A DNA stretch of 64,000 nucleotides from Pleomorphomonas sp. PLEO (lineage in GTDB: Bacteria; Pseudomonadota; Alphaproteobacteria; Rhizobiales; Pleomorphomonadaceae). The stretch lies in contig NZ_CP166625.1 of NCBI RefSeq assembly GCF_041320595.1, positions 3,160,001 through 3,224,000 of the forward strand. The letters run 5' to 3'. A program made the translations under genes and the position numbers. The notes below the pieces were generated by a model that saw nothing but the letters and a program-made list of their open reading frames with translations, was not told the DNA's origin and made no database searches. How positions within the stretch are numbered: position 1 is the stretch's first letter; each line of letters begins with the position of its first letter. Below are positions 50,101 to 59,426 of this stretch, piece by piece.

Positions 50101-51102
50101 TCAGACGAACAGGTCGACCAGCCAGTAGGCGCAGGCAGCGATGGCGGCGCCGGCCGGCATGGTGATGATCCAAGCGATGACGATGTTGCCGGCTATCCCC
50201 CAGCGGACCGCTGAAACACGCCGCGCTGCACCGACGCCGACGATGGCACCGGTGATCGTATGGGTGGTCGACACCGGTATGCCGAAATGGGTGGCGATGA
50301 ACAGGGTGATGGCACCACCCGTCTCGGCGCAGAAGCCTTGCATAGGGTTAAGGCGCGTGATCTTCGAGCCCATCGTGTGGACGATGCGCCAGCCCCCCAT
50401 CAGCGTGCCGAGCGCCATAGCCGATTGGCAGGCGATCACCACCCAGAAGGGCACGTAGAACTCGCCACCAAGATAACCCTGCGAGTAGAGCAACACGGCG
50501 ATGATGCCCATGGTCTTCTGCGCGTCGTTGCCGCCGTGGCCCAGCGAGTAGAGCGACGCGGAGACGAACTGCAGGTGCCGGAAGGTCTTGTCGACGGCAA
50601 ACGGCGTGCGCTTCACGAAAGTCCAGGACACCGCCAGCACCAGCATCAGCGCCAGAAAGAAACCCAAGGCCGGAGACACGAAGATGGCGCTGGCCGTCTT
50701 AATCAGGCCCGACCAGACGACGGAGCTGAAGCCCGTCTTGGCAAGGCCCGCGCCGACCAGACCACCGACGAGGGCGTGCGAGGATGACGATGGAATGCCG
50801 GCGACCCAGGTGACGATGTTCCAGACGATGGCCCCCATCAGTGCCGCGAAGACCACGTGCGGCGTGACGATCGCCGGGTCGATGATGCCCTTGCCTAGCG
50901 TCGTCGCTACATTGAGGCCGAAGAACAGAAAGGCGATGAAGTTGAAAAACGCCGCCCAGATTACTGCGTATTGCGGTCTGAGCACGCGTGTCGAGACGAT
51001 GGTCGCGATCGAATTGGCCGCGTCATGCAGACCATTCAGGAAGTCGAACAGCAGGGCGATGCCGACCAGACCAAAAAGTAGCGGAAGGGCTAGCGTCTCC
51101 AT
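50101..51102 (-). CDS. PiT-family inorganic phosphate transporter
   Basis: A 333-residue inner-membrane symporter, about ten TM helices, of the low-affinity phosphate transporter family. The two inverted signature sequences are FLNGLHDAANSIATIVSTRVL near the N terminus and SLGHGGNDAQKTMGIIA near the middle; ETGGAITLF and the C-terminal GIPVSTTHTITGAIVGVG are also typical. Its start overlaps the stop of the DUF47 gene by one base, so the two form a coupled operon for phosphate or metal-phosphate uptake. Confidence 0.93.
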   Translation of the reverse strand: METLALPLLFGLVGIALLFDFLNGLHDAANSIATIVSTRVLRPQYAVIWAAFFNFIAFLFFGLNVATTLGKGIIDPAIVTPHVVFAALMGAIVWNIVTWVAGIPSSSSHALVGGLVGAGLAKTGFSSVVWSGLIKTASAIFVSPALGFFLALMLVLAVSWTFVKRTPFAVDKTFRHLQFVSASLYSLGHGGNDAQKTMGIIAVLLYSQGYLGGEFYVPFWVVIACQSAMALGTLMGGWRIVHTMGSKITRLNPMQGFCAETGGAITLFIATHFGIPVSTTHTITGAIVGVGAARRVSAVRWGIAGNIVIAWIITMPAGAAIAACAYWLVDLFV

Positions 51103-51743
51103 CAGACGTTCTCGATCACGATGCCGCTGATTTCCTTGGCAACATCTTCGAAGCGATCAAGTACCTTTTCTAGCTCGCCATAGATCTGGCTACCAATGAT
51201 GTAACTCATGGCGTTGCCAGTGCCATGGCGACGGTAGAGATCCTTGAGGCCGTTGTCGTGCAGGAAGTCCGAATGGCCCTCGACGCGACTGACCTCCTCC
51301 GACAGCGCCGTCAAGCGGGGTGCGTTGGAGCCGACGTTCTTGAGCAACGGTATCGCCTCGGCAACCAATTTCGCCGCCTGGATGATGTCGAGACCCATGT
51401 CGCGCATGCCGGGATCGAAGACACGCTGCTCGAACAACAGGATGGTCTTTACCACCCGGTGCATGGTGTCGATGGTGTCGTCCATCGACTGGATCAGGTC
51501 CTTGATGTCGTTGCGGTCGAAGGGCGTGATGAAGCTCCGCCGGACGGCAAGCAGAACCTCGCGGGTGATGCCATCGGCCTTGTCCTCGAGCGCTACAATC
51601 TCGGCGATGCGTGCGTCGCGGTCGTCTCCGGACAGGAGGGCATTCAGCGAGTGCGAGGCGGTGACGACGGTCTGTGAATGCTGGGCGAACAGATCGAAGA
51701 ACTGTTCTTCGTGCGGCAGCAGCTTGCGGAACCACTCGAGCAT
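51102..51743 (-). CDS. DUF47/PhoU-like accessory protein of PiT transporter
   Basis: A 213-residue all-helical cytoplasmic protein of the DUF47 (YkaA, PhoU-like) family. Typical stretches are MLEWFRKLLPHEEQFFDLFAQHSQ and the metal-binding EVSRVEGHSDFLHDNGLKDLYR. Members are almost always encoded with PiT transporters and are thought to regulate them. The overlap with the transporter start is TGATG. It is divergent from queA across a 310-base gap. Confidence 0.9.
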   Translation of the reverse strand: MLEWFRKLLPHEEQFFDLFAQHSQTVVTASHSLNALLSGDDRDARIAEIVALEDKADGITREVLLAVRRSFITPFDRNDIKDLIQSMDDTIDTMHRVVKTILLFEQRVFDPGMRDMGLDIIQAAKLVAEAIPLLKNVGSNAPRLTALSEEVSRVEGHSDFLHDNGLKDLYRRHGTGNAMSYIIGSQIYGELEKVLDRFEDVAKEISGIVIENV

Positions 51744-52053
51744 GGTTGGTCCTTGTTTTTTGGACTTTTCGGCTCGCGGTTTATCCGATGAACCCTGTCG
51801 GCGCTAGTCGCAGTTCCTGGGAGGTCGGCCTTTTTAGCCGGTTATCCTTGCGGTTCTGCGTCGCGGAATAGACGGCTCAGCATTTTTGCCGATCAACCGG
51901 ACCGGAGCGTTCTTCGTAGCGGGTCGGATGATCCGTCCGGCGTCGGCGATTTGAGGCCCTCGGTACCAAGGCATTCCCTTCTATGGACATGTTGAGGCGC
52001 CGCCGCTGGCGTTGGCCGTTGCCTTTCACGCTCGGTCATGTCTATGCAGAAGA
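51744..52053. other. DUF47-queA divergent intergenic region
   Basis: A 310-base gap with the promoters of the phosphate-uptake pair and queA. I see no Pho-box-like direct repeat and no gene. Confidence 0.4.
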
Positions 52054-53142
52054 ATGCAAGTTTCAGTCTTCGATTTCGAATTGCCACCCGAGCGTATCGC
52101 CCTGCGTCCCGCCGTTCCGCGCGACGCGTCCCGCCTGTTGGTGGTGAAGCCCGGCCAAGCCTTGGAGGACAGACACGCCAGCGATCTCGCCGACCTTCTG
52201 TCACCGGGAGACGCGCTGGTGTTCAACGACACCAAGGTGATCCCCGCCCAGCTTGAAGGGCGGCGAGATCGCCATGGCGCCGAGCCAGTTCGCTTCTCGG
52301 CAACGCTGCATATGCGCGAGGCCCCGGATCGTTGGCGTGCCTTCGTCAAGGGAGCTCGCAAGCTGCGCGCCGGCGACCGCGTGGTGTTTTCCGGCATTGA
52401 TCCGGCAGCCGATCCCCTTGGCGCTGTCGTGGCGGAGAAAGGCGAGGATGGCGAGATCACGCTGACCTTCGATCGTGCCGGGCCGGACCTCGATGTAGCG
52501 CTCATGACGGTCGGTCACATTCCGCTGCCGCCGTATATCGCCGCGCGTCGGGCAGAGGATGAGCACGACCGAGCCGACTACCAGACTGTCTACGCCCGGG
52601 AAAATGGCGCGGTCGCCGCGCCGACCGCCGGGCTTCATTTCACGCCGGAGCTCTTCGATCGCCTTGATGGGCGCGGTATCGGCCGGCATTTCGTGACGCT
52701 GCATGTCGGCGCCGGTACCTTTCTGCCAATGAAGGTGGACGATACCGAAGACCACAAGATGCATTCCGAGATTGGTCATGTCTCGTCAGAAACCGCCGAG
52801 GCGCTAAATGCAGTACGGGCACGCGGGGGCAGGGTGGTCGCCGTCGGCACGACGTCGTTGCGTCTCTTGGAAAGCGCTGCCGGCGAAGATGGCCTCGTTC
52901 GACCGTTCGCGGGGGCGACCGACATCTTCATAACGCCCGGCTACCGCTTTCGCGCCGTCGACCTGTTGATGACCAATTTTCATCTGCCCAAGTCGACGCT
53001 GTTCATGCTGGTATCGGCCTTCTCCGGTCTCGATACCATGCATGCCGCCTACGCACATGCGATCGCCAGCGGCTACCGCTTCTACTCCTATGGCGATACG
53101 TCGCTGCTTTTCCCGTCGGCGAAAAGTCGATTGGCGCAATAG
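52054..53142 (+). CDS. queA: QueA, S-adenosylmethionine:tRNA ribosyltransferase-isomerase
   Basis: QueA transfers the ribosyl part of SAM to 7-aminomethyl-7-deazaguanine in tRNA, making epoxyqueuosine. The 362-residue protein has the family landmarks [47 protein letters not shown]-like [29 protein letters not shown] and YSYGDTSLL. Start ATG 52054; 14 earlier codons lack support. In related genomes queA is followed by tgt; here lexA lies next on the other strand and tgt is not in the window. Confidence 0.96.
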   Translation: MQVSVFDFELPPERIALRPAVPRDASRLLVVKPGQALEDRHASDLADLLSPGDALVFNDTKVIPAQLEGRRDRHGAEPVRFSATLHMREAPDRWRAFVKGARKLRAGDRVVFSGIDPAADPLGAVVAEKGEDGEITLTFDRAGPDLDVALMTVGHIPLPPYIAARRAEDEHDRADYQTVYARENGAVAAPTAGLHFTPELFDRLDGRGIGRHFVTLHVGAGTFLPMKVDDTEDHKMHSEIGHVSSETAEALNAVRARGGRVVAVGTTSLRLLESAAGEDGLVRPFAGATDIFITPGYRFRAVDLLMTNFHLPKSTLFMLVSAFSGLDTMHAAYAHAIASGYRFYSYGDTSLLFPSAKSRLAQ

Positions 53143-53250
53143 GTCTAACGGTCCTACGGCGCCCAGGTACGCGCCCTCCGCGGGGATGAAAGACAAGCAC
53201 AGCTTCCCGGGAACCGTCAGCCCGCGTTTCAAGCCGCTTTGAAAAGTGGA

Positions 53251-53964
53251 TTAATAGCGGCGCATCAGCGCCACGAGGCGGCCCTGGATGCGGACCCGGT
53301 CAGGGCCGAAGATGCGCGTCTCATAGGCCGGATTGGCGGCCTCAAGGGCGACCGACGCGCCCTTGCGCCGCAGACGCTTCAGCGTCGCTTCCTCATCATC
53401 CACCAGCGCCACGATAATATCGCCGGAATCGGCGGTGTCGGACTTCTTGATGACGACGGTGTCGCCATCAAGAATGCCGGCTTCAATCATCGAGTCGCCG
53501 CGCACTTCGAGGGCGTAATGCTCTCCACCGGCAATGAGGTCGATCGGCACGTGCAAGATGTGTGACTGGGTCTGGATGGCGGCGATCGGCACACCGGCGG
53601 CAATCCGCCCCATGACCGGAACCGGCACGGTGTCGCGGCTATCCAGCGACGGCGCGGCGGCACTTGCCGACGAAGGCTTGCGACCACCGTCGCCTTCGAT
53701 GACCGCCGGCGCGAAGCCCTTGCGAGCCCGGCCGATGCCCGGCTGCATGGTTTCCGGCAGCTTGATCACTTCCAGTGCGCGTGCCCGATTGGGCAGGCGG
53801 CGAATGAAGCCGCGCTCTTCCAGCGCGGTAATCAGACGATGAATGCCGGACTTGGACTTGAGATCCAGCGCATCCTTCATTTCGTCGAAGGACGGCGGCA
53901 CGCCCGATTCCTTGAGACGCTCATGAATGAACATCAGGAGTTCGAGCTGTTTGCGCGTGAGCAT
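53251..53964 (-). CDS. lexA: LexA, SOS-response repressor
   Basis: LexA represses DNA-damage genes and self-cleaves when RecA is activated. The 237-residue protein has an N-terminal winged helix ([33 protein letters not shown]...), a long linker as in rhizobial LexA, the Ala-Gly cleavage site in [10 protein letters not shown], the catalytic Ser in RGDSMIEAG and the Lys in VVIKKS. MLTRKQ is the family start; 19 upstream codons are not supported. A GTTC-N7-GTTC box lies 78 bases upstream. Confidence 0.97.
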   Translation of the reverse strand: MLTRKQLELLMFIHERLKESGVPPSFDEMKDALDLKSKSGIHRLITALEERGFIRRLPNRARALEVIKLPETMQPGIGRARKGFAPAVIEGDGGRKPSSASAAAPSLDSRDTVPVPVMGRIAAGVPIAAIQTQSHILHVPIDLIAGGEHYALEVRGDSMIEAGILDGDTVVIKKSDTADSGDIIVALVDDEEATLKRLRRKGASVALEAANPAYETRIFGPDRVRIQGRLVALMRRY

Positions 53965-54041
53965 CGTCTGGTCCCCGCTGGTCGGCCGGCGTCGGTTGCG
54001 CCGTAGCGCGATTCGGTACAAATCACGAACAGAGTTAACAT

Positions 54042-54056
54042 GTTCCGTGTGTGTTC
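54042..54056. promoter_or_regulatory. Alphaproteobacterial SOS box upstream of lexA
   Basis: GTTC-CGTGTGT-GTTC at 54042-54056 is an exact match to the alphaproteobacterial LexA site GTTC-N7-GTTC. It lies 78 bases before the lexA start, as expected for autoregulation. It could also influence the divergent regulator gene. Confidence 0.8.
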
Positions 54057-54232
54057 CGCAATGGGGATTGCCTCCGTAAGGGGGGCTGCGACCGAAAACG
54101 CCCCATCCGCCAGTAAGCCCGCTGGACGATCCGGCTGTGGCCGCATAACCTTATCGCGAAAGCCTCCAGCAGGTCAGAGTGGGCAGTGCCATCCAGAGTT
54201 GGCAAATGCAATACTGCTCCGACAGCCGTGTG

Positions 54233-54904
54233 GTGAGAGGTGACAAGCTGCGTATTCTTCTTGTCGAAGACGACCATATTCTCGGCCCGTCGCTTAAGCG
54301 CGCGCTCGAAAAGCATGCGTATGGCGTCGACTGGTTCAGCGATGGGGAATCCGGCTTGGCGGCGTGCGAGGACAACGAATATGCCATGGCTGTTCTCGAT
54401 GTGAACCTCCCGAAGATGAGCGGTTTCGACATCGTGCGCGCCTTGCGCGCCAAGGCCAATCAAACGCCGGTTCTGTTCCTGACCGCGCTCGACAGCGTCA
54501 AGCACCGCGTCGAGGGGCTCGACGGTGGCGCGGACGATTATCTCGTCAAGCCGTTTGACCTCGATGAACTCCTGGCCCGCATTCGCGCGCTTACCCGGCG
54601 GAGGGAGGGGCGGGCTGTGACACTCCTTGTCTCGGGCGATGTTGAACTTGATCCGGCGGCGCTTGTCGCTCGCCGTGGCGGGGAGACGCTGCATTTGCCG
54701 GCCAAGGAGTTCCATCTTCTGCGCCTCCTGATGGAGCGCGCTGGCCGTTACGTCACCAAAACCGACATCGAGTATGCTCTCTACGACGCGGAATCGACAA
54801 CCGAGAGCAACACGATCGAGGTTACTGTCTATAATCTCCGGCGCAAGCTCGGTTCGTCGTTTATCAAGTCGATCCGGGGCGTTGGCTATATGGTTGAGCG
54901 GTGA
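54233..54904 (+). CDS. OmpR-family response regulator (QseB/PmrA type)
   Basis: A DNA-binding response regulator. The receiver domain (KLRILLVEDDHILGPSL...) has the acidic pocket EDD, the phosphorylated Asp in AVLDVNLPKMSG, the Thr of FLTALD and the Lys of YLVKPFD. A winged-helix domain (about 125-220) follows. The start is uncertain: GTG 54233 is given, GTG 54230 is possible, and a CTG at 54248 sits best after AGAGG. It overlaps nothing but is followed within 5 bases by the kinase gene. QseB and PmrA relatives often control surface modification. Confidence 0.88.
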   Translation: MRGDKLRILLVEDDHILGPSLKRALEKHAYGVDWFSDGESGLAACEDNEYAMAVLDVNLPKMSGFDIVRALRAKANQTPVLFLTALDSVKHRVEGLDGGADDYLVKPFDLDELLARIRALTRRREGRAVTLLVSGDVELDPAALVARRGGETLHLPAKEFHLLRLLMERAGRYVTKTDIEYALYDAESTTESNTIEVTVYNLRRKLGSSFIKSIRGVGYMVER

Positions 54905-54908
54905 TGTC

Positions 54909-56282
54909 GTGACGCTCAGCCAGCGCCTGTTCTGGCGCATCCTCCCCACACTGATGGCCACCATCCTGATCGTCGGCGCTCTGGCGTATCGCAGCGCCAC
55001 GCGTGAAATCGAAAACATCTACGACGCCGAGCTTATCAACGACGCCAATACGCTTTGGATCCTTCTCAAGGGGCACCTTGAGAAGAATGACTTTTCAGTG
55101 CCGGCGGAAGTGCCCGACATTGATTTTTCCATGGGTAACCAATTGGCACTCAACCAGGACGCGGACGATTACGCTGATGCGCACGCCTTCCGTTCCTGGA
55201 AAGCCGACGCGCTCGCCATGGTCAGCAGCAACGCTTTCCCGGCAAGTGTCCCGAAGTTCGGCGCGGGTTTTGCGGACTACACATTCGCCCGCGAAAAGTG
55301 GCGTGTTTATTCTCTGCCGATTGCGCAGACCGGGATCGTCGTCGAGGTTGCCGAAAAGATCGCACTGAGAAAAGGCCTCGTCGGCAATATCCTTCTGGAC
55401 ATAGCCCTGCCGCTTCTGGTGCTGGTGCCGGCGATCGCGTTTTTGACCTGGCTGGTGATCAATAACGGGCTCAGCCATATTCGAGGGCTGGTGAGACAAA
55501 TTCGTTCGCGAACGCCTGACGATCTGTCGACGTTGGCCATAAACAACATGCCGAGCGATCTCCTACCGCTTGTCCGGTCTCTCAACCAATTCATGCAAAA
55601 GCTCGATACCTCGCTGACCTTGGAACGGCGTTTCGCCGACCTCGCCGCTCACCAGTTGCGGACGCCACAGGCCGGCATCAAGCTTCTGTTGCAAATGCTC
55701 GAGAAGGCGACGGACGAGGACGAGCGGCAGCAATTGATGAAAGATCTCGTGGCCAGCAACGAGCGGGCCATGCATCTGATCGCTCAGCTCCTGCATCTGG
55801 CGCGCGTGAGCCATCAGCCGCTCCGCCTGGAAGCGATCAATCTCTATGAGGTCGCCGCTGCTTCGCTTGCCGATGTTGGCGCCATTCTTGGCAACCGCGG
55901 TTTTGAAGTTGAGCTTGCCGGAAGTGAAGTTGCCTCCGTGAACGCCGATCGGCTCCTCTTGCGACTGCTGATCGACAATCTCGTCGATAACGCCATCAAG
56001 TATTCACCCGATGGCGGCGAGATCCGCGTTGAAATCGCGCCGGCTGGCGCCTATTGGCGGCTTGTCATCGACGACCGTGGTCCCGGTATCCCTGAGGACC
56101 AGAGGAAAGCGGTATTTCTCCAGTTTCATCGGGTGTCGGCCAGTGATCGTGACGGCGCGGGGCTCGGGTTGGCCATTGTTGCCGAGATTGCCAAGCGCCT
56201 CGGCATTCAGGTTGGTTTATCCACGCCGACTTGGGGGTATGGCTTGCGGGTCGAACTGATCATGCCGGCGGTCGCCGCGTGA
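54909..56282 (+). CDS. Sensor histidine kinase (QseC/TctE-like)
   Basis: A 457-residue membrane histidine kinase partnering the preceding regulator. It has a TM helix (about 15-33), a periplasmic sensor (about 35-155), a second TM helix (about 160-185), a HAMP-like linker, the dimerisation domain with the phosphorylated His in FADLAAHQLRTPQAG, and the ATPase domain with NLVDNAIKY (N box), DDRGPGIP (G1) and GAGLGLAIV (G2). GTG 54909 is in frame and adjacent to the regulator stop. The ligand is unknown. Confidence 0.9.
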   Translation: MTLSQRLFWRILPTLMATILIVGALAYRSATREIENIYDAELINDANTLWILLKGHLEKNDFSVPAEVPDIDFSMGNQLALNQDADDYADAHAFRSWKADALAMVSSNAFPASVPKFGAGFADYTFAREKWRVYSLPIAQTGIVVEVAEKIALRKGLVGNILLDIALPLLVLVPAIAFLTWLVINNGLSHIRGLVRQIRSRTPDDLSTLAINNMPSDLLPLVRSLNQFMQKLDTSLTLERRFADLAAHQLRTPQAGIKLLLQMLEKATDEDERQQLMKDLVASNERAMHLIAQLLHLARVSHQPLRLEAINLYEVAAASLADVGAILGNRGFEVELAGSEVASVNADRLLLRLLIDNLVDNAIKYSPDGGEIRVEIAPAGAYWRLVIDDRGPGIPEDQRKAVFLQFHRVSASDRDGAGLGLAIVAEIAKRLGIQVGLSTPTWGYGLRVELIMPAVAA

Positions 56283-56290
56283 CGGTGATA

Positions 56291-56308
56291 GCCTTCAGTT
56301 TGGCTTCA
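56291..56308 (+). promoter_or_regulatory. Candidate response-regulator box (11-base direct repeat)
   Basis: GCCTTCA (56291-56297) and GGCTTCA (56302-56308) are near-identical 7-mers with a 4-base spacer. This 7+4 layout is that of OmpR/PhoB-family operators. It lies between the kinase and the HAD gene, 70 bases before the latter, so the regulator may control the downstream cluster from here. A hairpin GGTC-t-CAGA/TCTG-g-GACC (56348-56369) follows just before the HAD start. Confidence 0.4.
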
Positions 56309-56374
56309 TCCTCCCCTCAGGCAGGCCTCATCGAGGGGGCGTAGACGGGTCTCAGATAAGTCTGGGACCATGAC

Positions 56375-57046
56375 ATGCTAGCCTTCTGCGATTTTGACGG
56401 CACCATTGCGACTGAGGACGTTACCGATCTCGTTCTCGGCCGCTTCGCCCTTCCTGCGTGGCGAGACATCGAGGCGCGCTGGGAAGCGGGTACGATCAAC
56501 TCGGCGGAGTGCATGCGGGAACAGGTCCGCCTGATCCGTGCCGAACGAGACGAGATCGACCAATTCCTGGAGCAGGTCGACATCGACCCCGGTTTCCGGG
56601 ATTTCAAAAGGTTCTGCGACCGTAGTGGAATTGAGGTCGTGATCGTCAGCGACGGCGTCGACCATTTCATCCGCCGTGTGCTCGCCCTGCACGAAATTTC
56701 CGGCATCAGGATCGTAGCAAACCGCCTGATCGTGACGGAGTCCGGCTTCGATCTTGCCTTCCCGCATGCGCGGGCGGACTGCCGCTTTGCTTCGGGAGTG
56801 TGCAAATGCGCGGTTCTGAAGGGAGCCGCTCCGCACGTCTTCATCGGAGATGGCCGCTCCGATTTCTGTGCAGCCCGCAGCGCCGGCATGGTGTTCGCCA
56901 AGGGAAAGCTCGCTGCCTATTGCCGCCGCGAAGCGATCCCGCACGCCGTCTATGCCGATTTCTTCGATGTGCTCGACATGACCCTCTCACTTGCCGGGTC
57001 ACCGCAGTCGTCGTTCCACCTGCTTCCTCTTTCCCAACAGCTTTAA
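56375..57046 (+). CDS. HAD-IB phosphatase, MtnX/SerB-like
   Basis: A 223-residue HAD subfamily IB phosphatase. Motif I is FCDFDGTIATEDV, motif II is IVSDG and motif IV is FIGDGRSDFCAA; motif III Lys is likely in CKCAVLKG. The family includes phosphoserine phosphatase and MtnX, so the substrate is a small phosphorylated metabolite. It opens the seven-gene cluster behind the two-component system. The C-terminal 20 residues are an unconserved tail. Confidence 0.85.
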   Translation: MLAFCDFDGTIATEDVTDLVLGRFALPAWRDIEARWEAGTINSAECMREQVRLIRAERDEIDQFLEQVDIDPGFRDFKRFCDRSGIEVVIVSDGVDHFIRRVLALHEISGIRIVANRLIVTESGFDLAFPHARADCRFASGVCKCAVLKGAAPHVFIGDGRSDFCAARSAGMVFAKGKLAAYCRREAIPHAVYADFFDVLDMTLSLAGSPQSSFHLLPLSQQL

Positions 57047-57058
57047 TTGGAGAAATCC

Positions 57059-58468
57059 ATGCTGAAATCGCTTGAGACCACCGTAACTGATACTGCGCCT
57101 GGCGAGGACGACTTGCGTGCCCTTGAAGGGCGCTATTGTTCCTATGGTGATACGGTTCACTACGCGGAGGCCCCCAAGTTCTTCGAATCCTGCGAAGGGT
57201 CTTTCCTTTTCGATCGGGACGAAGTGCCTTATCTCGATCTGCAGATGTGGTATTCGGCGGTCAACTTCGGTTACCGAAACGAGCGTCTCAATGCCGCCGC
57301 TCACCGGCAGCTCGACAGGCTTCCGCAGGTCGCCTCGCAATACCTTCACCGCGAAAAGGTCGAGCTGGCGGCGCTCATCGCTCAGGATGCGGAGCGCAAA
57401 TTTGGGCACAAGGGCCGCGTCCATTTCAACGTTGGCGGCTCCCAGGCCATCGAGGATTCGCTGAAGCTGGTGCGCAATCATTGCCAGGGCAAAAGCCTGA
57501 TGTTTGCCTTTGAAGGCGGGTATCATGGCCGTACGCTGGGCGCCTCGGCGATCACCTCGAGCTATCGCTACCGCCGCCGCTACGGCCATTTTGGCGACAG
57601 GGCGCAATTCATCGAGTTCCCCTATCACTTCCGCGGTCCGCGCGGCATGTCGAAGGAGGAGTACGGCCACCTCTGCGTTCAGAAGTTCGCCCGTCTATTC
57701 GAAAGCGAATACAACGGTGTCTGGGACCCCAAGACCCACCAGTCCGAGTATGCCGCTTTCTACGTCGAGCCGATTCAGGGCACAGGCGGCTACGTTATCC
57801 CGCCGCTGAATTTTTTCAGCGAACTCAAGACGGTTCTCGACGAGCACGGCATCCTCTTGGTGGTCGACGAGATTCAGATGGGCGTCTACCGCACGGGCAA
57901 GCTCTGGTCGATCGAGCATTTCGGCGTCTCGCCTGATGTGCTGGTGTTTGGCAAGGCGATCACCAACGGGCTAAACCCGCTGTCGGGTATCTGGGCTCGC
58001 GAGGAGATGATCAATCCGACGGTCTTCCCGCCGGGATCGACCCATTCGACCTTCGCGTCCAATCCGATGGGCACGGCTGTGGCGCTCGAAACCTTCCGCA
58101 TGATCGGCGAAGAGGATTTTGGCGCCACTGTTACCGCGCGTGGCAAGCGCTTCCTGGACGGACTTGAGGTGCTGAAGAGCCGCCATGCGATCGTCGGCGA
58201 CGTCGATGGTCTGGGTCTGGCATTGCGGATGGAGATCTGCGGACCCGACGGCTTTATGCCCGACAAGGCGACTCTCGACTGGATGGTCGACGAGGGCATG
58301 AAGGGCGACATGATGGTCGATGGCCGGAGCTATGGTCTCGTCCTCGACGTTGGTGGCTACCATAAGAACGTCATTACGCTGGCGCCGAGCCTGATGATTT
58401 CCGATAGCGAAATCGATCTCGCCCTCGAGTTGCTCGACAGGTTGCTGGACCGCGCCGAGCGGAGGTGA
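57059..58468 (+). CDS. Class III PLP aminotransferase of unknown substrate
   Basis: A 469-residue fold-type I, class III aminotransferase. It has FEGGYHGRTLGASAIT, the cofactor Asp in VVDEIQMGVYRTG and the Schiff-base Lys in FGKAITNGLNPLSG. Class III enzymes act on terminal amines such as ornithine, 4-aminobutyrate or diamines. It lies 12 bases after the HAD gene and 4 bases before the arginase-fold gene. ATG 57059 is preceded by GGAGAA. The pairing with an arginase-like enzyme suggests amine or guanidine chemistry, which is inference. Confidence 0.88.
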   Translation: MLKSLETTVTDTAPGEDDLRALEGRYCSYGDTVHYAEAPKFFESCEGSFLFDRDEVPYLDLQMWYSAVNFGYRNERLNAAAHRQLDRLPQVASQYLHREKVELAALIAQDAERKFGHKGRVHFNVGGSQAIEDSLKLVRNHCQGKSLMFAFEGGYHGRTLGASAITSSYRYRRRYGHFGDRAQFIEFPYHFRGPRGMSKEEYGHLCVQKFARLFESEYNGVWDPKTHQSEYAAFYVEPIQGTGGYVIPPLNFFSELKTVLDEHGILLVVDEIQMGVYRTGKLWSIEHFGVSPDVLVFGKAITNGLNPLSGIWAREEMINPTVFPPGSTHSTFASNPMGTAVALETFRMIGEEDFGATVTARGKRFLDGLEVLKSRHAIVGDVDGLGLALRMEICGPDGFMPDKATLDWMVDEGMKGDMMVDGRSYGLVLDVGGYHKNVITLAPSLMISDSEIDLALELLDRLLDRAERR

Positions 58469-58472
58469 GGCG

Positions 58473-59426
58473 ATGCAGCTGTTCCTGCTTCACCTCGACG
58501 AGGCGCTGGAGGCGCAGGCCGAGTTCGTGCGGACCTGCCTGATGGCTGGCTGCGGGGAAATCGATGTTCGCGAACCAGGGCGGAATTTTCGTCTCTGGGC
58601 GCGACAGGCGGTGGTGGACGATCTCCACCGCTGCCTGCGCATCAATCTCGCTGGGGCGAAGAATGAACCGAAGCTCTGCTTTACGGGCTCAGGAGACTTT
58701 CATCACGTCTCCAGCTTGTTGATTGACCTGGCGCTCGATGGCTCTACCGAGCCGGTGACGATCATCCATATCGACAACCATCCCGACTGGGTGCGCTTCT
58801 CCGGAGGCCTGCATTGTGGCTCTTGGATTAACGGCGTAGCCGACCACCCGGCGGTGGCCAGAGTGATCACCGTCGGGGTGTGCAGCGACGACCTGAAGTC
58901 GCCAGAGCGCAAGGGTGCAAACCTCGACCTGTTGGCGCGCGGCCGGCTCGAACTCTATCCCTTTGATCACTCGCCCAGCCGCGTGAGGGCGCGCCTAGAT
59001 GGTGGAAGCGGCTTCGAACAGAAGTCGGGTTATCTGCATTGGCGAACCATCGGAGAATTGGGCGTCGACCGGTTTCTCGAACTGCTGATGGCTCGCATCG
59101 ATACCGAGGCGGTCTACATCAGCCTCGACAAGGATGTCTTATGCTCCTGGGACGCCGTGACCAATTGGGACCAAGGACAGATGAGGCTTACTGATGTCCT
59201 TCGTCTCCTGAGTGAAGTAGGCAAGCGCCACCGAGTCGTTGGAGCGGACGTGACGGGTGATTATTCGCGCCCCCGCTACGGGGGCGGGGCCTGGACACGG
59301 CTGATGAAGCTCGGCGAAAGCCTTATCGACCAGCCGCGTGACGCACCGCCCGACGCTGAAATCATCAACATCAACAGCGCCGCCAACTACGCGCTCCTCG
59401 ATGTTTTCGGAGCGATGATGCCATGA
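58473..59426 (+). CDS. Arginase/deacetylase-fold metallohydrolase of unknown substrate
   Basis: A 317-residue protein with the ureohydrolase metal motifs in altered form: GSGDFHH (arginase GGDHS), IHIDNHPDW (arginase DAHxD) and SLDKDVLCSWD (arginase SxDxDxxDP). The His and Asp ligands are retained, so a di-manganese site is likely, but the substrate loops differ from arginase, agmatinase and formimidoylglutamase. Its stop overlaps the next gene by four bases. It is best described as an arginase-family enzyme with an unknown substrate. Confidence 0.8.
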   Translation: MQLFLLHLDEALEAQAEFVRTCLMAGCGEIDVREPGRNFRLWARQAVVDDLHRCLRINLAGAKNEPKLCFTGSGDFHHVSSLLIDLALDGSTEPVTIIHIDNHPDWVRFSGGLHCGSWINGVADHPAVARVITVGVCSDDLKSPERKGANLDLLARGRLELYPFDHSPSRVRARLDGGSGFEQKSGYLHWRTIGELGVDRFLELLMARIDTEAVYISLDKDVLCSWDAVTNWDQGQMRLTDVLRLLSEVGKRHRVVGADVTGDYSRPRYGGGAWTRLMKLGESLIDQPRDAPPDAEIININSAANYALLDVFGAMMP

